This document shows positions 24,532-37,511 of a stretch of DNA of 64,000 bases, piece by piece; position 1 is the first letter of the stretch, and the number at the start of each line of letters is the position of its first letter. The DNA comes from Unio delphinus (lineage: Eukaryota; Mollusca; Bivalvia; Unionida; Unionidae), in NCBI GenBank assembly GCA_029339505.1, contig JAQISU010000033.1, positions 4,043,001 through 4,107,000 on the forward strand. The letters are read 5' to 3'. A program made the translations under genes and the position numbers. Under the pieces are notes generated by a model. It did no database searches. It saw nothing but the letters and a program-made list of their open reading frames with translations, and had not been told where the DNA came from.

Positions 24532-25849
24532 CTGAAGGAAAATGAATTATGTGATTAATGTACGCGTTATCTATTTGCTACGATAAGAGGAAACTAAAAC
24601 TGAAAGTGGCATTTCAGATAGAAAGATCCGGCATACTCGAAAAACATATCTGACGTAAAAAGTAAACATGCTCGATTTTAATTGAGATTCTGGGTCTGTT
24701 GGTCGGAAACTTTAGTTTATTGTGTATGGAATATTAAAAGCAACAAAACACTGGAAAAGTAATTTATAATGTGCAATAGATGAAATGTATATGTATGCCG
24801 TGTTTATTATTTGATTTTAGGTCTTTATGATTTCAATTTAAACTAAAGCCATTTTAGTAGTATTGCTTTCATAAATTCTGTTTTGCCAGAGCTATATAGC
24901 AAAATCACACAAACTAAACGGTCAGTAATAATTTTAAGCTCTTCTGGGCCTTTTTTAATAACAATCTGCATCTATACCAATGTCTCGATTACAAAAAGTT
25001 TTATCAGAGCTACCAGATTTAATAAATGATCAAGACAGTTTCGATTAATTAAGCTTGTTTCATGTGATTTGTTTTTGGTGCAGTAATTGCAATCCAAATT
25101 TGAGTCCGTTTAAAAGAAACACTTTTGAGGGGAAATAAGCTATCTTGACCAAAGTTTCTTGTTTTAGTTAACCCTCTGTCACAGAGTTCCTTTCTCTGTC
25201 AAGTTTTCACGCAGTGGGCAATCATGATGAGCTTATGGATTCATCCAATATTGTAAGTGAGGGTTATGTTTGTAGATTCCAGTGGCATTATTACTATTGA
25301 TATGAAAGCAATTTTGGGATGTCTGTTATGTGATCAGATTGTGCAAACATTCTGCAAAGAGCATGTATATACTGAGCATTTGGAAGCTTTATCGCTTCAG
25401 AGAATAAGAACTGTATAATTCTGACACTGGATGGTCGCAGTAACATAGATTACATCTGTTAACGTTTGGTTTTGTGCTTCTATATATTAACCACGAATAA
25501 CATATATAACATACCTTGGATTGTCTTATATTCAAGCTTCTTCCTTGAGTTTAGAAGTTAAGCATTCAGACAAGACCAAGCATGTCACTAAAATCTTTAG
25601 AACTGCATCCAAAACTTACTTGTTATTTTTCAGTCCATAAGAGCCAGAAAAAATAGTATACAATATCCCTTAATGTCAGAATACATAAGCAGGTTTTAGA
25701 TAATATAGCTCAAGTTTATCTAAGTCAAACATATATACGATCATCCATAATGCATTTCATGTTGATATGACGTACCACTTATTTTTATAAACGATTTGCT
25801 AATTATGTACTTGAAGAAAACAAAATAAGATTGGATTGGACAAGAGTGC
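24532..25849. other. Intron sequence, no feature seen
   Basis: AT-rich sequence directly upstream, in the transcript direction, of the nSTAND3 exon. No coding frame or repeat was recognised. Confidence 0.5.
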
Positions 25850-27430
25850 ACATAAATAGAGAACAGTATGATAAAGAACAATAGCAAAAAGGCATTCCAA
25901 ATTGTGAAAGACATCACCAGATTGAAGCAACCAAGAGTTAGTACCATTTAAGACGAAAATGGAAAATGCCTCACAGAAGCAAGTGTTATTGCAGAAAGAT
26001 GGACTGAGTATTGTAAAGAACTCTACAATCATCCGTCCACAGGAGACGCAGAGGTGCTTTTAGGTCCAAACTCCACAAATGAAGATGATTTCCCCATTCT
26101 CAAGGAAGAGGTGGAGTCAGCAATATTAGCATTGAAGAATGGGGAGGCAGCTGGAGTAGACAACATCCCAGCTGGACATATCCAGTATGGTGGTAAATCA
26201 GTGATAAAGCTACTAACAAAAATCTGCTACAAGATCTGGCAGACAGGCAAATGGTCAACACAGTGGACCCAGTCACTGATTATAACACTTCCCCCCCCCC
26301 CAAACACGGCAATCTCCAGCTGTGCCAAAATTACAGAACTATCAGTTTGATCATCCATGCTAGTAAGGTGATGCTGAAGATCATCTTGAACAGACTGAAC
26401 CCTCAAGCAGAAGAAATAATTGCTGAACAACAGGCAGGGTTCCAGAGTGGAAGAAGCACAACAGAGCTAATATTCAATATTAGGGTTCTATATGAAAAGT
26501 AATCACAACATAAACAAGACATCTGACATGTGTTCATAGATTTCGAAAACTCTTTTGACAGAGTGTGGCATGAGGCATTGTGTTCCACAATGAAGAAGTA
26601 TAACATGGGTCAAAAGTTGACCAATATCATCAAGCAGCTGTACGCCAAGGCTACCAGTGCAGTAACTGCTCAAGGTTCTGTGGTGGACTGGTTCAATACA
26701 ACAGTTGGAATACGGCAAGGCTGTCTCCTGTCACCCACGCTTTTCAACATCTACTTAGAGCGCATCACGAGCGAAGCCCTGAAAAACCACTGTGGGACAG
26801 TCAGCATTGGAGGACGTAATATCACCAACCTCCGCTTTGCAGACGACATTGATGGGCTGGCAGACAGTGAAGATGAGCTTGCCACCTTAGTGACGAACGT
26901 GGATGGAACATTTTCCAGATTTTACATGGAGATAATTGCCGAGAAGACAAAGCTGATGAAAAATAGTGGCAAACAAATCTCATCCAAGATTAAAGTCAGA
27001 GGACAGGAACTGGAAACAGTGGGCGAATCCAAATATCTTGGTTCCATAATCACCAAAGAGGGATCAAGAGCAGAAATCTTGTCACGAGCAGCACAAACAA
27101 CGGCAGCTATGTCAAAGCTAAGACCCATCTGGAGAGACAAGAATACCTGTTTGAAAACTAAAATCAGAGCACTAGTCATCTCAATCTTTCTGTATTCACG
27201 TGAGGCCTGGACCCTGACAGCAGAATTACAACGAAGAATCCAGGCACTTGAAATGATATGCTACCATCCCTTGCATCTCTTACATGGACCACATCATAAA
27301 TGAAGAAGTGCGTAACACCATCAGGCACAAAGTAGGCCATTATGAAGACCTTCTCACCACTATCAAAAATAGAAAGCTGAATTGGTAGGGCCACGTCACT
27401 AGAGCCAATATTGACTTGTTCAAGTTCATC
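25850..27430 (+). pseudogene. Decayed LINE (non-LTR retrotransposon) reverse transcriptase
   Basis: Three frames must be stitched to follow the protein. First comes a linker and palm region with 'AILALKNGEAAGVDNIPAG' (about 26054-26300), then 'NYRTISLI...QAGFQSGRS' (26300-26500), then 26530-27303 with 'FIDFENSFDRVWHE', 'GIRQGCLLSPTLFNIYLE' and the catalytic 'FADDI' box. The thumb and tail follow, with 'KYLGSIITKEGS'. A poly(C) run near 26290, stops near 26500 and frameshifts past 27300 show it is dead. It lies antisense in the intron of the HEPN-STAND gene. The endonuclease domain is not present, so it is 5'-truncated as most LINE copies are. Confidence 0.9.
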
Positions 27431-28183
27431 CAATGACCTTGGCTGCTGTATTATGAAAAACACTCCTTTTACCACATACCACAATTGCTCATCAGTTCTG
27501 CCCTTAATCGACACTGTGTAGCCATGATTGTGCTGATATGACATTCAACTTTGTATATACATATACACTGTACTATGCGGTCAATAATAACATTAGGGAC
27601 ACATATTGCTTAATGTTTGGGGTTAAAGTTTGATCGTGTATATTTTGAAACTCCTAACTCATTTCTCCTGATATGTGGACTATAATTTGATAACGATTTC
27701 ACACTTTTCCTGTATCACTTCTACAGAAGTGTAAGTTGGCAAGATTCAACTTGTCGAAGGACTAAACATTACAGCTTAATGACATCTTCATCCTATATAC
27801 AACGCTCGATCCTCCGCGAATACACATTCATTAAATGTGACTATGATTTTCAGAATAAAAACAATATTATCTGAACGCAACATAGTCATATCTCTCAATG
27901 CATTTTTGGTCCAGTTTTCTGTGCAGCATGTCTCAAACGTATTTTTTTTTACTTGGAATTCCGCACCTTATCACATACGTTAAATTTCTGTCTTAATTAA
28001 GTTACAATCACAACTCGGTCTTTATTGAACATTGACTATTTATGTATTGTATTCTGCCCAAGCCAGTTTTCAAAGTTGTTATTGCAGAATTCGCTACTGC
28101 GATCAATCCAAATCTTTAATGATATGCGTGCTCTTGTTGTAATTTCGAAAGCGTCTCTGACTTTTTAGTGACAAGCTTAATGC
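27431..28183. other. Intron sequence, no supported feature
   Basis: A minus-strand open frame crosses 27176-27544, but most of it is antisense to the LINE. The remainder ('TDEQLWYVVKGVFFIIQQP') looks mildly protein-like without splice support. Confidence 0.3.
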
Positions 28184-28594
28184 CTACTTGCTAAACAAGT
28201 TAATGATGTTGCGCAAATCTTCGTTGAAACCTATCAGTTCAACAAAACAAATGTTGTGAAGGCATTGGCAACAACTCTTGGAAAAACGCTTTCTTACATG
28301 TTTCTGGAACTCATCGTCTAATCCGATTCCAAGCTTGTACTTCAATTCCATGGTGCACCTCACAAGTGTTCTGTATTGGCGTTCTCTAATCCCGCCTGAC
28401 CTTATTACTGCTAGGTAATCAAGTGTATTTGTATCGCACCGACTTTTTAAACCCTGTAACGTCTCTGTAGCAAATGTCATGCCGCATAACCATACAGGGT
28501 TCTTGACCAGGCATCCGTTGATCATCAAACTCGATTTGCTGATACAGACGATTATTAGGAGTAGTTTACTTATGTTATAGCAAAGAATAACCAC
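28184..28594 (-). CDS. Possible terminal exon of an unassigned gene
   Basis: A 136-codon frame ends in TAG. The first 25 residues are hydrophobic (LLLIIVCI) and the rest looks like constrained protein, with 'RERQYRTLVRCTMELKYKLG' and 'KSCCQCLHNICFVEL'. It has seven cysteines. Upstream on the same strand lie other cysteine-bearing coding islands (29410-29565, 29846-29949, 30132-30416), so together they may be exons of one gene in the intron of the HEPN-STAND gene. I do not recognise the family. Confidence 0.35.
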   Translation of the reverse strand: MVILCYNISKLLLIIVCISKSSLMINGCLVKNPVWLCGMTFATETLQGLKSRCDTNTLDYLAVIRSGGIRERQYRTLVRCTMELKYKLGIGLDDEFQKHVRKRFSKSCCQCLHNICFVELIGFNEDLRNIINLFSK

Positions 28595-29194
28595 TCTTGA
28601 ACTTCGAAGGTCTTCTGTTGAGCTTGTGCAAGTAACAATCTACCACCATACAGTATACATCGTTTACAGAGGGCGCAGTGTTCAACTATTTATGACCATG
28701 ACTACACATATCATCAGCACAAGCTGATCGATCACTTTACAATCACTTTACTGCATACCAGCAACGTGTTTCTGCTTGATATCAAGGACATGTTTTCCAA
28801 GCAAATATGCTGGCAGCTTTATGAAGTCTTCAAAATAATAATCTGGTACAAGCATAATACACAGCTACAATTGCCATTTCACTAAGGATGAAGGAACTGT
28901 TTGATGCTATACAACTCACTTGTATTTTAGATTTCCTGAAGGAAGTAAATCTTTATTTTAAACTATAACTTGTATGCCATCACCTAGAATATTTTTATCT
29001 AATGCAAATACGGCCTCTTATTTTCAACATCTTTTCATCAACATACACCATTTACATCTCCCATTGATTGGGAAGCTTCATATTTTACTGTTACCACACA
29101 TTACCATTTTACTTTGAACTATTTGGTTTTCTATGTCGCTGGTCGATATAAAACCTTTTAGTATTTTAAACATGTATAAATACAACCTATTGTA

Positions 29195-29255
29195 TGGCGC
29201 TAAATAGCCTAAGTGTGCTGAAGCGCCGTTAATAATCAAACAAACAAACTAAGCA
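29195..29255 (+). repeat. 3' end of a SINE
   Basis: The 'tggcgctaaatagcctaagt' and 'gaagcgccgttaataatcaa' phrases with a following 'acaaacaaac' tail resemble the 3' ends of mollusc tRNA-derived SINEs. Only the tail is recognisable. Confidence 0.4.
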
Positions 29256-29409
29256 TCTCATTGGAACGTGCCGTCAAAATTGGCTTGTCAAAATCGTAGT
29301 TTGTTCTTCGAACCGAGCATGTTGTTCTCTTCTCCTAGTATGTGTCTATTGTATTCTAATTCAATGAAGATATCCGCATAGAAGTCAAAGTGCTTTATTC
29401 TTTCCTTAG

Positions 29410-29565
29410 AGACCTTGTAAAACATTTTTATAGAACTCTTCACAGACCGGTAAGTTGCAGTAGTCATCGTCTTGTGGGAAACCATTTTGAGGACTCTTCT
29501 GAAGCCATCCAGCTGGAAGCACAGTCAAAGCATCTCCTGTGATTCTGCGACATTGAATGCAGCCA
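29410..29565 (-). CDS. Coding-like island, unassigned, cysteine-bearing
   Basis: An open frame without ATG starts at an acceptor-like 'aataatag' and runs to a stop at 29406. It reads with a C-x-x-C pair near its start, then 'VLPAGWLQKSPQNGFPQDDD' and a further 'C..PVCEEFYKNVL'. The composition is strongly protein-like compared with the flanks. It could be an exon of the same unassigned minus-strand gene as 28184-28594. No domain was recognised. Confidence 0.35.
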
Positions 29566-29845
29566 CTATTATTTTTAAGTATAAGGCATACATGCTACAC
29601 AATATTATTTTCTTTAATTGCTTTAAAATCTGTCTAATATTGGACACGGTATTCTAAATCATTTTGCCGTAGCCTAGTTGACGATCGATGTAGTTCAGAT
29701 GATCTTAGAATCATTTTCCATAGCAAGATAGCGACAAGCTGGCAATGGAATCAATAACATGTGAGATAATATAATTGTCTTTTAAGGTCTACAATAATGT
29801 AGCCATGTTCTATGTGTAGGTATCTTTTCAATTATGTTGTTAACC

Positions 29846-29949
29846 CCGTATCTGCAGACTCGCCTACGTCAGCGAAATCATCACAGTCGCCACATACGCC
29901 AACAATGCCAATGTCTATTGGATCCTTCACGTATCGACAATAATCTCTA
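29846..29949 (-). CDS. Coding-like island, unassigned, cysteine-bearing
   Basis: After an acceptor-like 'ccatactag' the frame encodes about 34 residues with 'DYCRYVKDPIDIGIVGVCGD' then 'CDDFADVGE'. It has three cysteines in a short span and acidic patches. It ends near a weak donor-like 'gttaac'. Its position between the islands at 30132-30416 and 29410-29565 suggests a multi-exon gene. Confidence 0.35.
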
Positions 29950-30131
29950 GTATGGAATTATCTGTCATAATCCTGGTAAAATCCGAATTATTTAAAAGAG
30001 GACATTAGAGAAACGGTATCAACCAGCAATGTGAATGTAACAACTACTGAGACCTCTAAGCGGTATATTCTATGCAGTATGTTATAATCAGGCAACATTT
30101 CAACGTCCCGGACAAAAATGTCACTTGAACC

Positions 30132-30416
30132 TCAAAAGAAAAATCTTGTCTCGGTGGACAATGCACCGTCATAAAAATATCTAAAATCACCAATGCAGAA
30201 GTTGTTTCTAAAGATCTTTCTGCATATCTTCTGATGCTCGTCATACCAATACCACGTCACCCTGAATGGCCTCTTATCAAACCATCTTTGGCGGTAACAA
30301 TTGGGTAGACTTATAAACTCTAAAACCAATTCTGAGCCAACAATAGTGGGCGACATCACTTGACAACACTCATTGATCGAAAACAACTTCACAAGTAGTT
30401 CCATTATTGCCTGCAT
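30132..30416 (-). pseudogene. Coding-like island with an interrupting stop, unassigned
   Basis: The frame opens at an acceptor-like 'atatgcag' and encodes about 94 residues rich in aromatics ('WFDKRPFRVTWYWYDEHQK', 'FCIGDFRYFYDG'). It is interrupted by TGA. The same frame then continues with protein-like 'GSSDIFVRDVEMLPDYNILH' to about 30010. Either it is a decayed exon or a splice donor lies before the stop. The family was not recognised. Confidence 0.35.
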
Positions 30417-31822
30417 ATCCCATATTATACAAAAAGGCTTTCATTCAAATCGACAACATTTCTATCCAAACAGGCAGCAAACATCAGTTGTGTGTAAACA
30501 TTACAATATATTGCTGCGATTTCGCATATATGCAATCTTGAATATGGATAGCAATGGTCACCGGTACACAAGATGGAGTCCTTCTATGCGTATTAGAGGA
30601 AAGATGGGTCTTGGGATTCAATGACATTTGCAATGGGATCAAAGCTTTTCTTTTAGCAGAAAGTGTTATTTAAATCACACATATTAGCTTTACAGACAAG
30701 ACTAACGTGATGAATATGAGACATTCAAATATATGTAGCCATTTTTTCTTGTTCTAATTTCTAATAATATGAGTTGAAATGGAAAATTTAACTGATGTGA
30801 TTCAGCAAAACAGCGATGGCAAAAACAAACTTTGTCCCAAATGACGTCATAATGACCTTAAAACTAATACCAATTTGCGAAATACATAAAGTTGTACCTG
30901 GAACATCTAATATATATCAACTTTGCTTAATCGCTAATAACTTCCATGCACACTCGACTACAAACGGACCCGGACTATGATATCGTCAATACCTGAGTGA
31001 TGTAAATTAATCACGGATTTACCTCTAATAACACCAGTCTGAGATTACGCCTGGAATTCACCAACCGAGCTCAAGACTAAAACTTAAATTTAGCACCTGT
31101 TGATATGATTTGCTGAAATTTAAGTCCGACATATAATTCACCAATCGGATGTTATAAATTTCATTGTAGCTTCTGTCTTGGTGAAATCCATGCCAGCTCA
31201 GTTTTGTTTAGGTTTGGTGTTTCACGACACTGCAACACAGGTTGGTTATTTAATGCCGAGGCTTTTTGAGTAAAATGTCTTGCCCAGTGATGCACTGTGG
31301 CAGCCATCACAAAATATATGGTATGACTCGTCTAACATGCACGCTAACCACTGAGCGTGTGCTGTTGTACTTGCCCCCATCAGTAATATTCAATGGCAAC
31401 TGTATACCGTCGAGGACGGAATCTCCGTACCTTTTTCTCACAATGCACCACCCTATATAAACCTTACAACCAATCACTGTAGTTCAAGTGGAAGTTTCGA
31501 AACTAACTGTTATGAGAATGACGTCACTGCTATGAAACAATTACATCCAATCGGGAGATACATACATACTAGTGACTCGCATATGATATTGGTTTCCCAG
31601 TTTTAGCCCGGTATCAGCAAAGACCAGTCGTTTCTTACGAGGAATAAGTAAACACATCAGGCCTATTCTACTTGCCGATCATGCAAGCGGTCGATGCTAG
31701 ATCAATTATAAGAGAAGAGTACTCAGTCGTCAAGAACACTATAAAGTACAACAGACCATCCATGATTGTATTGTGCTTTATAAATAAATGTTTTCGCCAT
31801 GTATATATGTTGATGTTGATGT
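30417..31822. other. No supported feature
   Basis: AT-rich sequence inside the same large intron. There are short chance frames only, and no repeat that I can name. Confidence 0.4.
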
Positions 31823-32055
31823 AGGGTTTAACGCCATCTTTCAGCACACGATAGGCTATACATGGCAGCCAGTATTATTGGTCGAGGAAGAACCCGGGAA
31901 ACCCCCCAGAAAAAAACACCGATCCACGAGAAGCTATTGGCAAGCTTTCTCACATAACTACATTAGCCGAATCTTAGACTCGAACCAATGCAGCCAGAGG
32001 TGAGATGGCAGTGATTCGTAACGAAGAGCGCTTTAGGCCACTCGGTCACTCGGGG
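31823..32055 (+). mobile_element. SINE-like dispersed repeat, second copy
   Basis: It matches 10200-10430 over its length: 'aggctatacatggcagccag', 'cacgagaagct', 'ggcaagctttctcacat', 'gagatggcagtgattcgtaa'. It is followed at once by a compound microsatellite. This copy is uninterrupted where the first copy carries the MITE. Confidence 0.65.
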
Positions 32056-32060
32056 CCCCC

Positions 32061-32118
32061 ATGTATGTATGTATGTATGTATGTATGTATGTATGTATGG
32101 ATGGATGGATGGATGGAT

Positions 32119-32206
<88 letters not shown>
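32061..32206. repeat. Compound microsatellite (ATGT)n(GGAT)n(AT)n(AC)n
   Basis: Four adjoining simple repeats in sequence. The Met-Tyr-Val-Cys and Tyr-Ile frames are artefacts. Confidence 0.98.
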
Positions 32207-32601
32207 CTTTGGGGTATTTTAATCGCCTTGACAGTCAAAGAAATAAAGGGATAAAACCGAGTCAACCACAACTTCCAGTTCGCTAAACAGCCGTTTCCTA
32301 TTTGACAAATACTAGTAATGAAGTAATAATAAAATTATGGATATGTTGCATTTTATTTGGTCTCATTTTGTCTTTATTTGTCTCGTTTCATTACAAAACG
32401 ACAAGAGTCAGGTAATATTCTTGGAAGAAAGGATTGGGTTCCTGTTAAATATTAAATGTTCGTCGCACTTTACTGACGTTGAATTTTACGTATATTTATG
32501 TCATTAATACTATTCAAAGGGGTGATACATTAAATATAATTATTTAATCATTGCTGATATAAAAACCAGCATATTAAAGTAACATGCTTTTTACGCGTTA
32601 T

Positions 32602-32855
32602 TTATTGCAATTGTATTTTTTCTAAGCGACCCATCATTTTTATGAAAATCTTAAGTAGGTTCCTGTATCCCATTAAAAAGCAATGATACAGGACATTAAT
32701 ATTATCCCAGTCTGGTTCATATTTGTTCGTCTGCTTGTATACCTGTCCTTCGGAATGCATTGGTTGTATAGCAAGAACGATGTACCAACCCATTAATTCA
32801 TCAAAATGTTCGCTCAGTCTTTTGGCTTCCTCATCTGATGCTGCTACGTCCAGAC
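32602..32855 (-). CDS. Alternative terminal exon of the HEPN-STAND gene
   Basis: The acceptor 'ttcatag' at 32855 leaves two codon bases, exactly the phase needed after exon 33588-33743. The frame then reads 'GLDVAASDEEAKRLSEHFDE' and continues helically to TAA at 32602. Used as a last exon it would make a protein with the HEPN domain but no NTPase. A possible donor ('gtatac') at about 32742 would end the exon in phase 0, which does not fit the phase of the nSTAND3 exon, so a terminal or cassette role is uncertain. Confidence 0.45.
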
Positions 32856-33587
32856 CTATGAATCGGCAATAAGTCAGTACTTGGTTATTATCTTTACGTA
32901 TCAAAAACTAAACTATCATCAACAGAAATCTTCAGTGGAAACTAACAATGTTGCAAGTCAGGAGAAGACCATCACGCGTTGAAGGGAGAAAACGTTTACT
33001 TTATTATAGCAAACTAAGTCAAACCATGGAATTCTATCCATTGACCATTGTCGTTAGTCCATTATTTTTTCATAGTACATGTTTTATGCTTATGCAGAAA
33101 GTTATAATAGAATTCATTGCGTAGAGTGATTCCAGTCTGTTATAACCTGTCTTTTAATTTGTAACAATATGTCCTTTAATCTGTTTTTATCTGTCGTTTA
33201 ATGTATTAAAATCTGTCGTTTGAATTCTCATGCACTACAAAATTTGTGTCGAAATGAACAAACATAGAATGCTATGTACTGGGTTTTTTCATGAAGTGCG
33301 ACAATGAATGTAATACATAATGAAGAGAAAACATTAATGAATATGTCGTCATTCTATAACGTTTCATACCGGATACAACTACTATTTCATGACCAGGGCC
33401 GCAGAGAGCAATCGCGGGACCTGGGTTAACAAATAATAGGTAATAATAGTATTTATTTTGAATATGCCTTTCATCACATGTATTTGCATATTATGTAAAA
33501 TGTATATCAAAATGTAAGACTAAGAGGGAAGGAAGATTCTAAAAGAAGAAAGATATCCTCAGAGGCAAAACTGTAATGGACATATAC
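32856..33587. other. Intron sequence, no feature seen
   Basis: AT-rich, with repeated 'ctgtcgtttaa' phrases at about 33150-33220. A 'cagggccgcagagagcaatc' near 33394 resembles a hAT terminus, but no partner end was found. Confidence 0.4.
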
Positions 33588-33743
33588 CTCTGGATTCGAA
33601 TGTCATCGTGGTAGCCTCCGTGTGTTTCGTAATTGTTGTCATCGTGGTCGTTGGTCTTGTATTGGGACTCGTACTTTTTCCTTGCCTTTTGTTCCTCAAG
33701 GTTTTTAGCCCACCGAGCTGTGCGTCTACTTGTTGGCTAATAT
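33588..33743 (-). CDS. Linker exon of the HEPN-STAND protein
   Basis: The exon has 156 bases, acceptor 'acatttggcag' and donor 'gtatat'. It starts with two bases of a codon, completing the Asp begun at the end of the HEPN exon, and ends with one base, G. That base can be completed by the nSTAND3 exon (giving Ala) or by the exon at 32855 (giving Gly). It encodes a short helix 'DISQQVDAQLGGLKTLRNK' and a Thr-rich flexible stretch, typical of linkers between HEPN and NTPase domains. Confidence 0.7.
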
Positions 33744-34173
33744 CTGCCAAATGTAAAACTGTGATTACTCAGAAATCTTGAACTTGAAAACCGCTAAACA
33801 AGGAAGAAGAAAATACAGATATCACCTATTGTTTGCTAAGTTTTATCTACAGGAAATTTCATCTCCGTTTTCCATTGTTGCAAGATTTTGTCTCGCACCA
33901 AAGAACAGGTCTATTGCAAAAATTAAGCTCTTTCTGTCAAATTATGATATGTGTTAAATAAATAAATTGTACTCGGTAGCATGCACAAGAGAACTGGAAT
34001 TTCTGTGTGGCAGACATATAAGTATATGCTAAAGTTTTTCTACCAGGGGCGTGGTACACCTTAAACTATGGATTTCATTGACACCACGACCTTCTCAACG
34101 CACACTATGCGGTACATATAGCAGTAATACGACATTCGTTTTGTTTCATTTGTATATATCTTAAGAAAATTAC

Positions 34174-34822
34174 CTTCTCTTTGCCAGCATTCCAATCTAT
34201 TCAACAGCACTTCTTCGCGACAAAAATCAAACTCTGACTGAAGCTCCAAAGCGATGAGATCCATGAGGTCCGAATGCAAGAACTGTCCGGCTGGCAGCCC
34301 ATTGGTCAGTCTGCTGAAGACCTTGAGCAATTCAGCCTTAACATTTGCAAATGTTTCAGAATCCATGGATGGTGAATCCATATAAGAATGACAGTAGGTG
34401 TCCCTAATGTTCCTTAACCGGGTAATATCTGCCTCCAGAGACACATCTCCAGGAGGTGGCTTCCGCGTCCAGACGAGGTCATAGGCTGACCTGGAGTGGT
34501 GCAAATTCTGAAATAGCACACATAACAGAGCTAAATCAACGTTCAGGAGACACGGATTATCCGTTTCCGGAAAGAGTAGGTCATAATTTTCTTGCTTAAT
34601 AATGTTAGACTTGAGCTTCGACAGTTTCCGTTTGTAGTATTCTAGAAATTCTCTCAATGACTTCCGCGAGGCTGCCACATAATGGTGCTGGAAGACCTCT
34701 CTCAGTACTTTGTTCCCTACGTCCAATAACAAGATGCAGAAGTGGAAGAAGTTAGTGCGATTGGTAAGTTCTTGTGGCATGTCATCACTACCCATCCTTT
34801 TATTTCTCTGCTCTAGCATCAT
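34174..34822 (-). CDS. HEPN-domain exon (DZIP3-like) of the HEPN-STAND protein
   Basis: The frame starts with tandem ATG codons at 34822 and encodes about 216 residues up to donor 'gtaatt'. It contains 'FHFCILLLDVGNKVLREVF', a 'DLLFP' turn, 'DLALLCVLFQNLH', and then the signature 'RLRNIRDTYCHS' (R137-N138 to H145). This is the DZIP3/hRUL138-type HEPN fold as seen at the N-terminus of many mollusc nSTAND proteins. HEPN domains can be RNases (R-x4-6-H) or dimerising adaptors. Here Arg, Asn and His are all kept, so catalysis is possible. An upstream non-coding exon cannot be excluded. Confidence 0.82.
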
Positions 34823-36260
34823 GTAGCAAAATTAATTGGAACCGTCCTCGTGCAGCTCATGTTAAATAATGTAATTTGGTCATGTAAGAAGCTCCACTCA
34901 TAAAACACGGTACCCAACTGAACATTGAATGGTGCATTTATATAAACTGTCAATAATAAGATCGAAAGCATTAGATGTCCTATATGCTTGACATGTATTT
35001 ACTCTTTTGGATTATATAATCACGACTTTCTTTTGGATTGTTGCTCCTGGTTTTCTTGAGTATTTTGATCTGTAAAACCGATAATATACCAGAAGTAAAT
35101 TAAAGTCTACCAGATTCGATATATTCTATTATTAAATAAATGGTTTTACAAACACTGTCGGAAATTGCATTTAATACGATCAAATTAGACCACAATAGGC
35201 AGTCACATGGAAACGTCCATTTAACAGAATTTAATCTGTTAAGTCGTAAATGTTGCCGCCACTTTTCTTACGGTATCATTCACGAGGCCGTCGTCTGCAC
35301 AGTCACGAGCATGCTGCTATAGGAAAAGAATATTCGCAATTTAAGGTATTACGCAAATATACCAAGAAAGAAAAAGAACTTTAAAAAAAGAAAAAGAAAT
35401 TGACTAACAAATATAATTTACTTTTGTTGAGGTGACGACGACCCTGATGCAAAGTACTAATATTTGTCTAAGGTATTTCATATCCATACGTCCTCAAAGA
35501 TGGCTATGATCCTGACGAGATTTTGCTGTTTTCCCCCCGAGATTCTGATACATTTTTGCACTCGCGTATAATGCCACTTACTTATTGTTTTTTTAATTAT
35601 CGGATATTGATTACTGAACAATCTTCCATGTTTCAGAGATCGATTTCTGAATATGTGTACATGTCTCGTAACAGTGCAAGGGAATTTAAAAAAATAAAAA
35701 TAATAAACAGAATAAAGGGATATTACAACGGATATGATGATATATAGAAATGCAAAATAATTAAGAGATTACAGACATATTTCCCTATATAAATCATCCA
35801 ATAATACAAATAGTTTCCGCACCAAAAACCAAAGAAAAATTAGAAACACAAAAGTTAAATAACATATGTTACTGTTTTGTTGCTTTAACACTTAATTAAA
35901 ACTACTTTATTTGTAAAGAAAGCATTAAACTTTAAGCAAAAACTTCTATTATATGCAATATCTCGATCTACTATCGATCTATATATAGGTAATGCATGGA
36001 ACACTAAGAGATTTTTGATCAGTGGCATATAGTTCAGCATTTCGATACGTGTGAAATGAACCCGAAATCTGTTACAGCCAGAAGATAAAGTCACTAAAGT
36101 AGAATCGTATTATGTCTGTCATTGTATCTCAATACAAAATCATCGAAGCAAAGAACGACTCCTTTTATTGATTCTTTCTGTGCTATTTAAAAGTACAAAT
36201 TATACATTTCGCGACGCTTTATTGCCTATGTTCATTGTTTAAACATAAAGTATAATTTAA
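34823..36260. other. Upstream region of the HEPN-STAND gene; no gene seen
   Basis: AT-rich sequence that should contain the promoter of the minus-strand gene. I see no distinct TATA box or binding site with confidence. Short open frames at 35140-35322 and 35523-35747 have no support. Confidence 0.4.
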
Positions 36261-36319
36261 TACATACATACATACATACATACATACATACATACATACA
36301 TACATACATACATACATAC
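36261..36319. repeat. (ACAT)n microsatellite
   Basis: About 15 tetranucleotide units. Confidence 0.97.
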
Positions 36320-36434
36320 TAGGCAAGTAGATCGATACAAGTCTGGGATGTCTTTACTGGAAACTTAGCGTGTTCTTTGTATTATTGTATGAATATCTGA
36401 ATCTATGTTAAATGCACTCCCATCGCCCATGCTA

Positions 36435-37393
<959 letters not shown>

Positions 37394-37448
37394 GTATGTA
37401 TGTATGTATGTATGTATGTATGTATGTATGTATGTATGTATGTATGTA

Positions 37449-37509
<61 letters not shown>
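37394..37509. repeat. (TATG)n(TG)n compound microsatellite
   Basis: Adjoining tetranucleotide and dinucleotide runs. Confidence 0.98.

Positions 37510-37511
<2 letters not shown>

Noticed and set aside
27176..27544. A 122-codon minus-strand frame as a gene exon
   Set aside because: Most of it is antisense to the LINE reverse transcriptase, and no splice sites frame it.
34040..34065. A hAT terminus 'caggggcgtgg' near the HEPN exon
   Set aside because: No partner terminus or target duplication was located.
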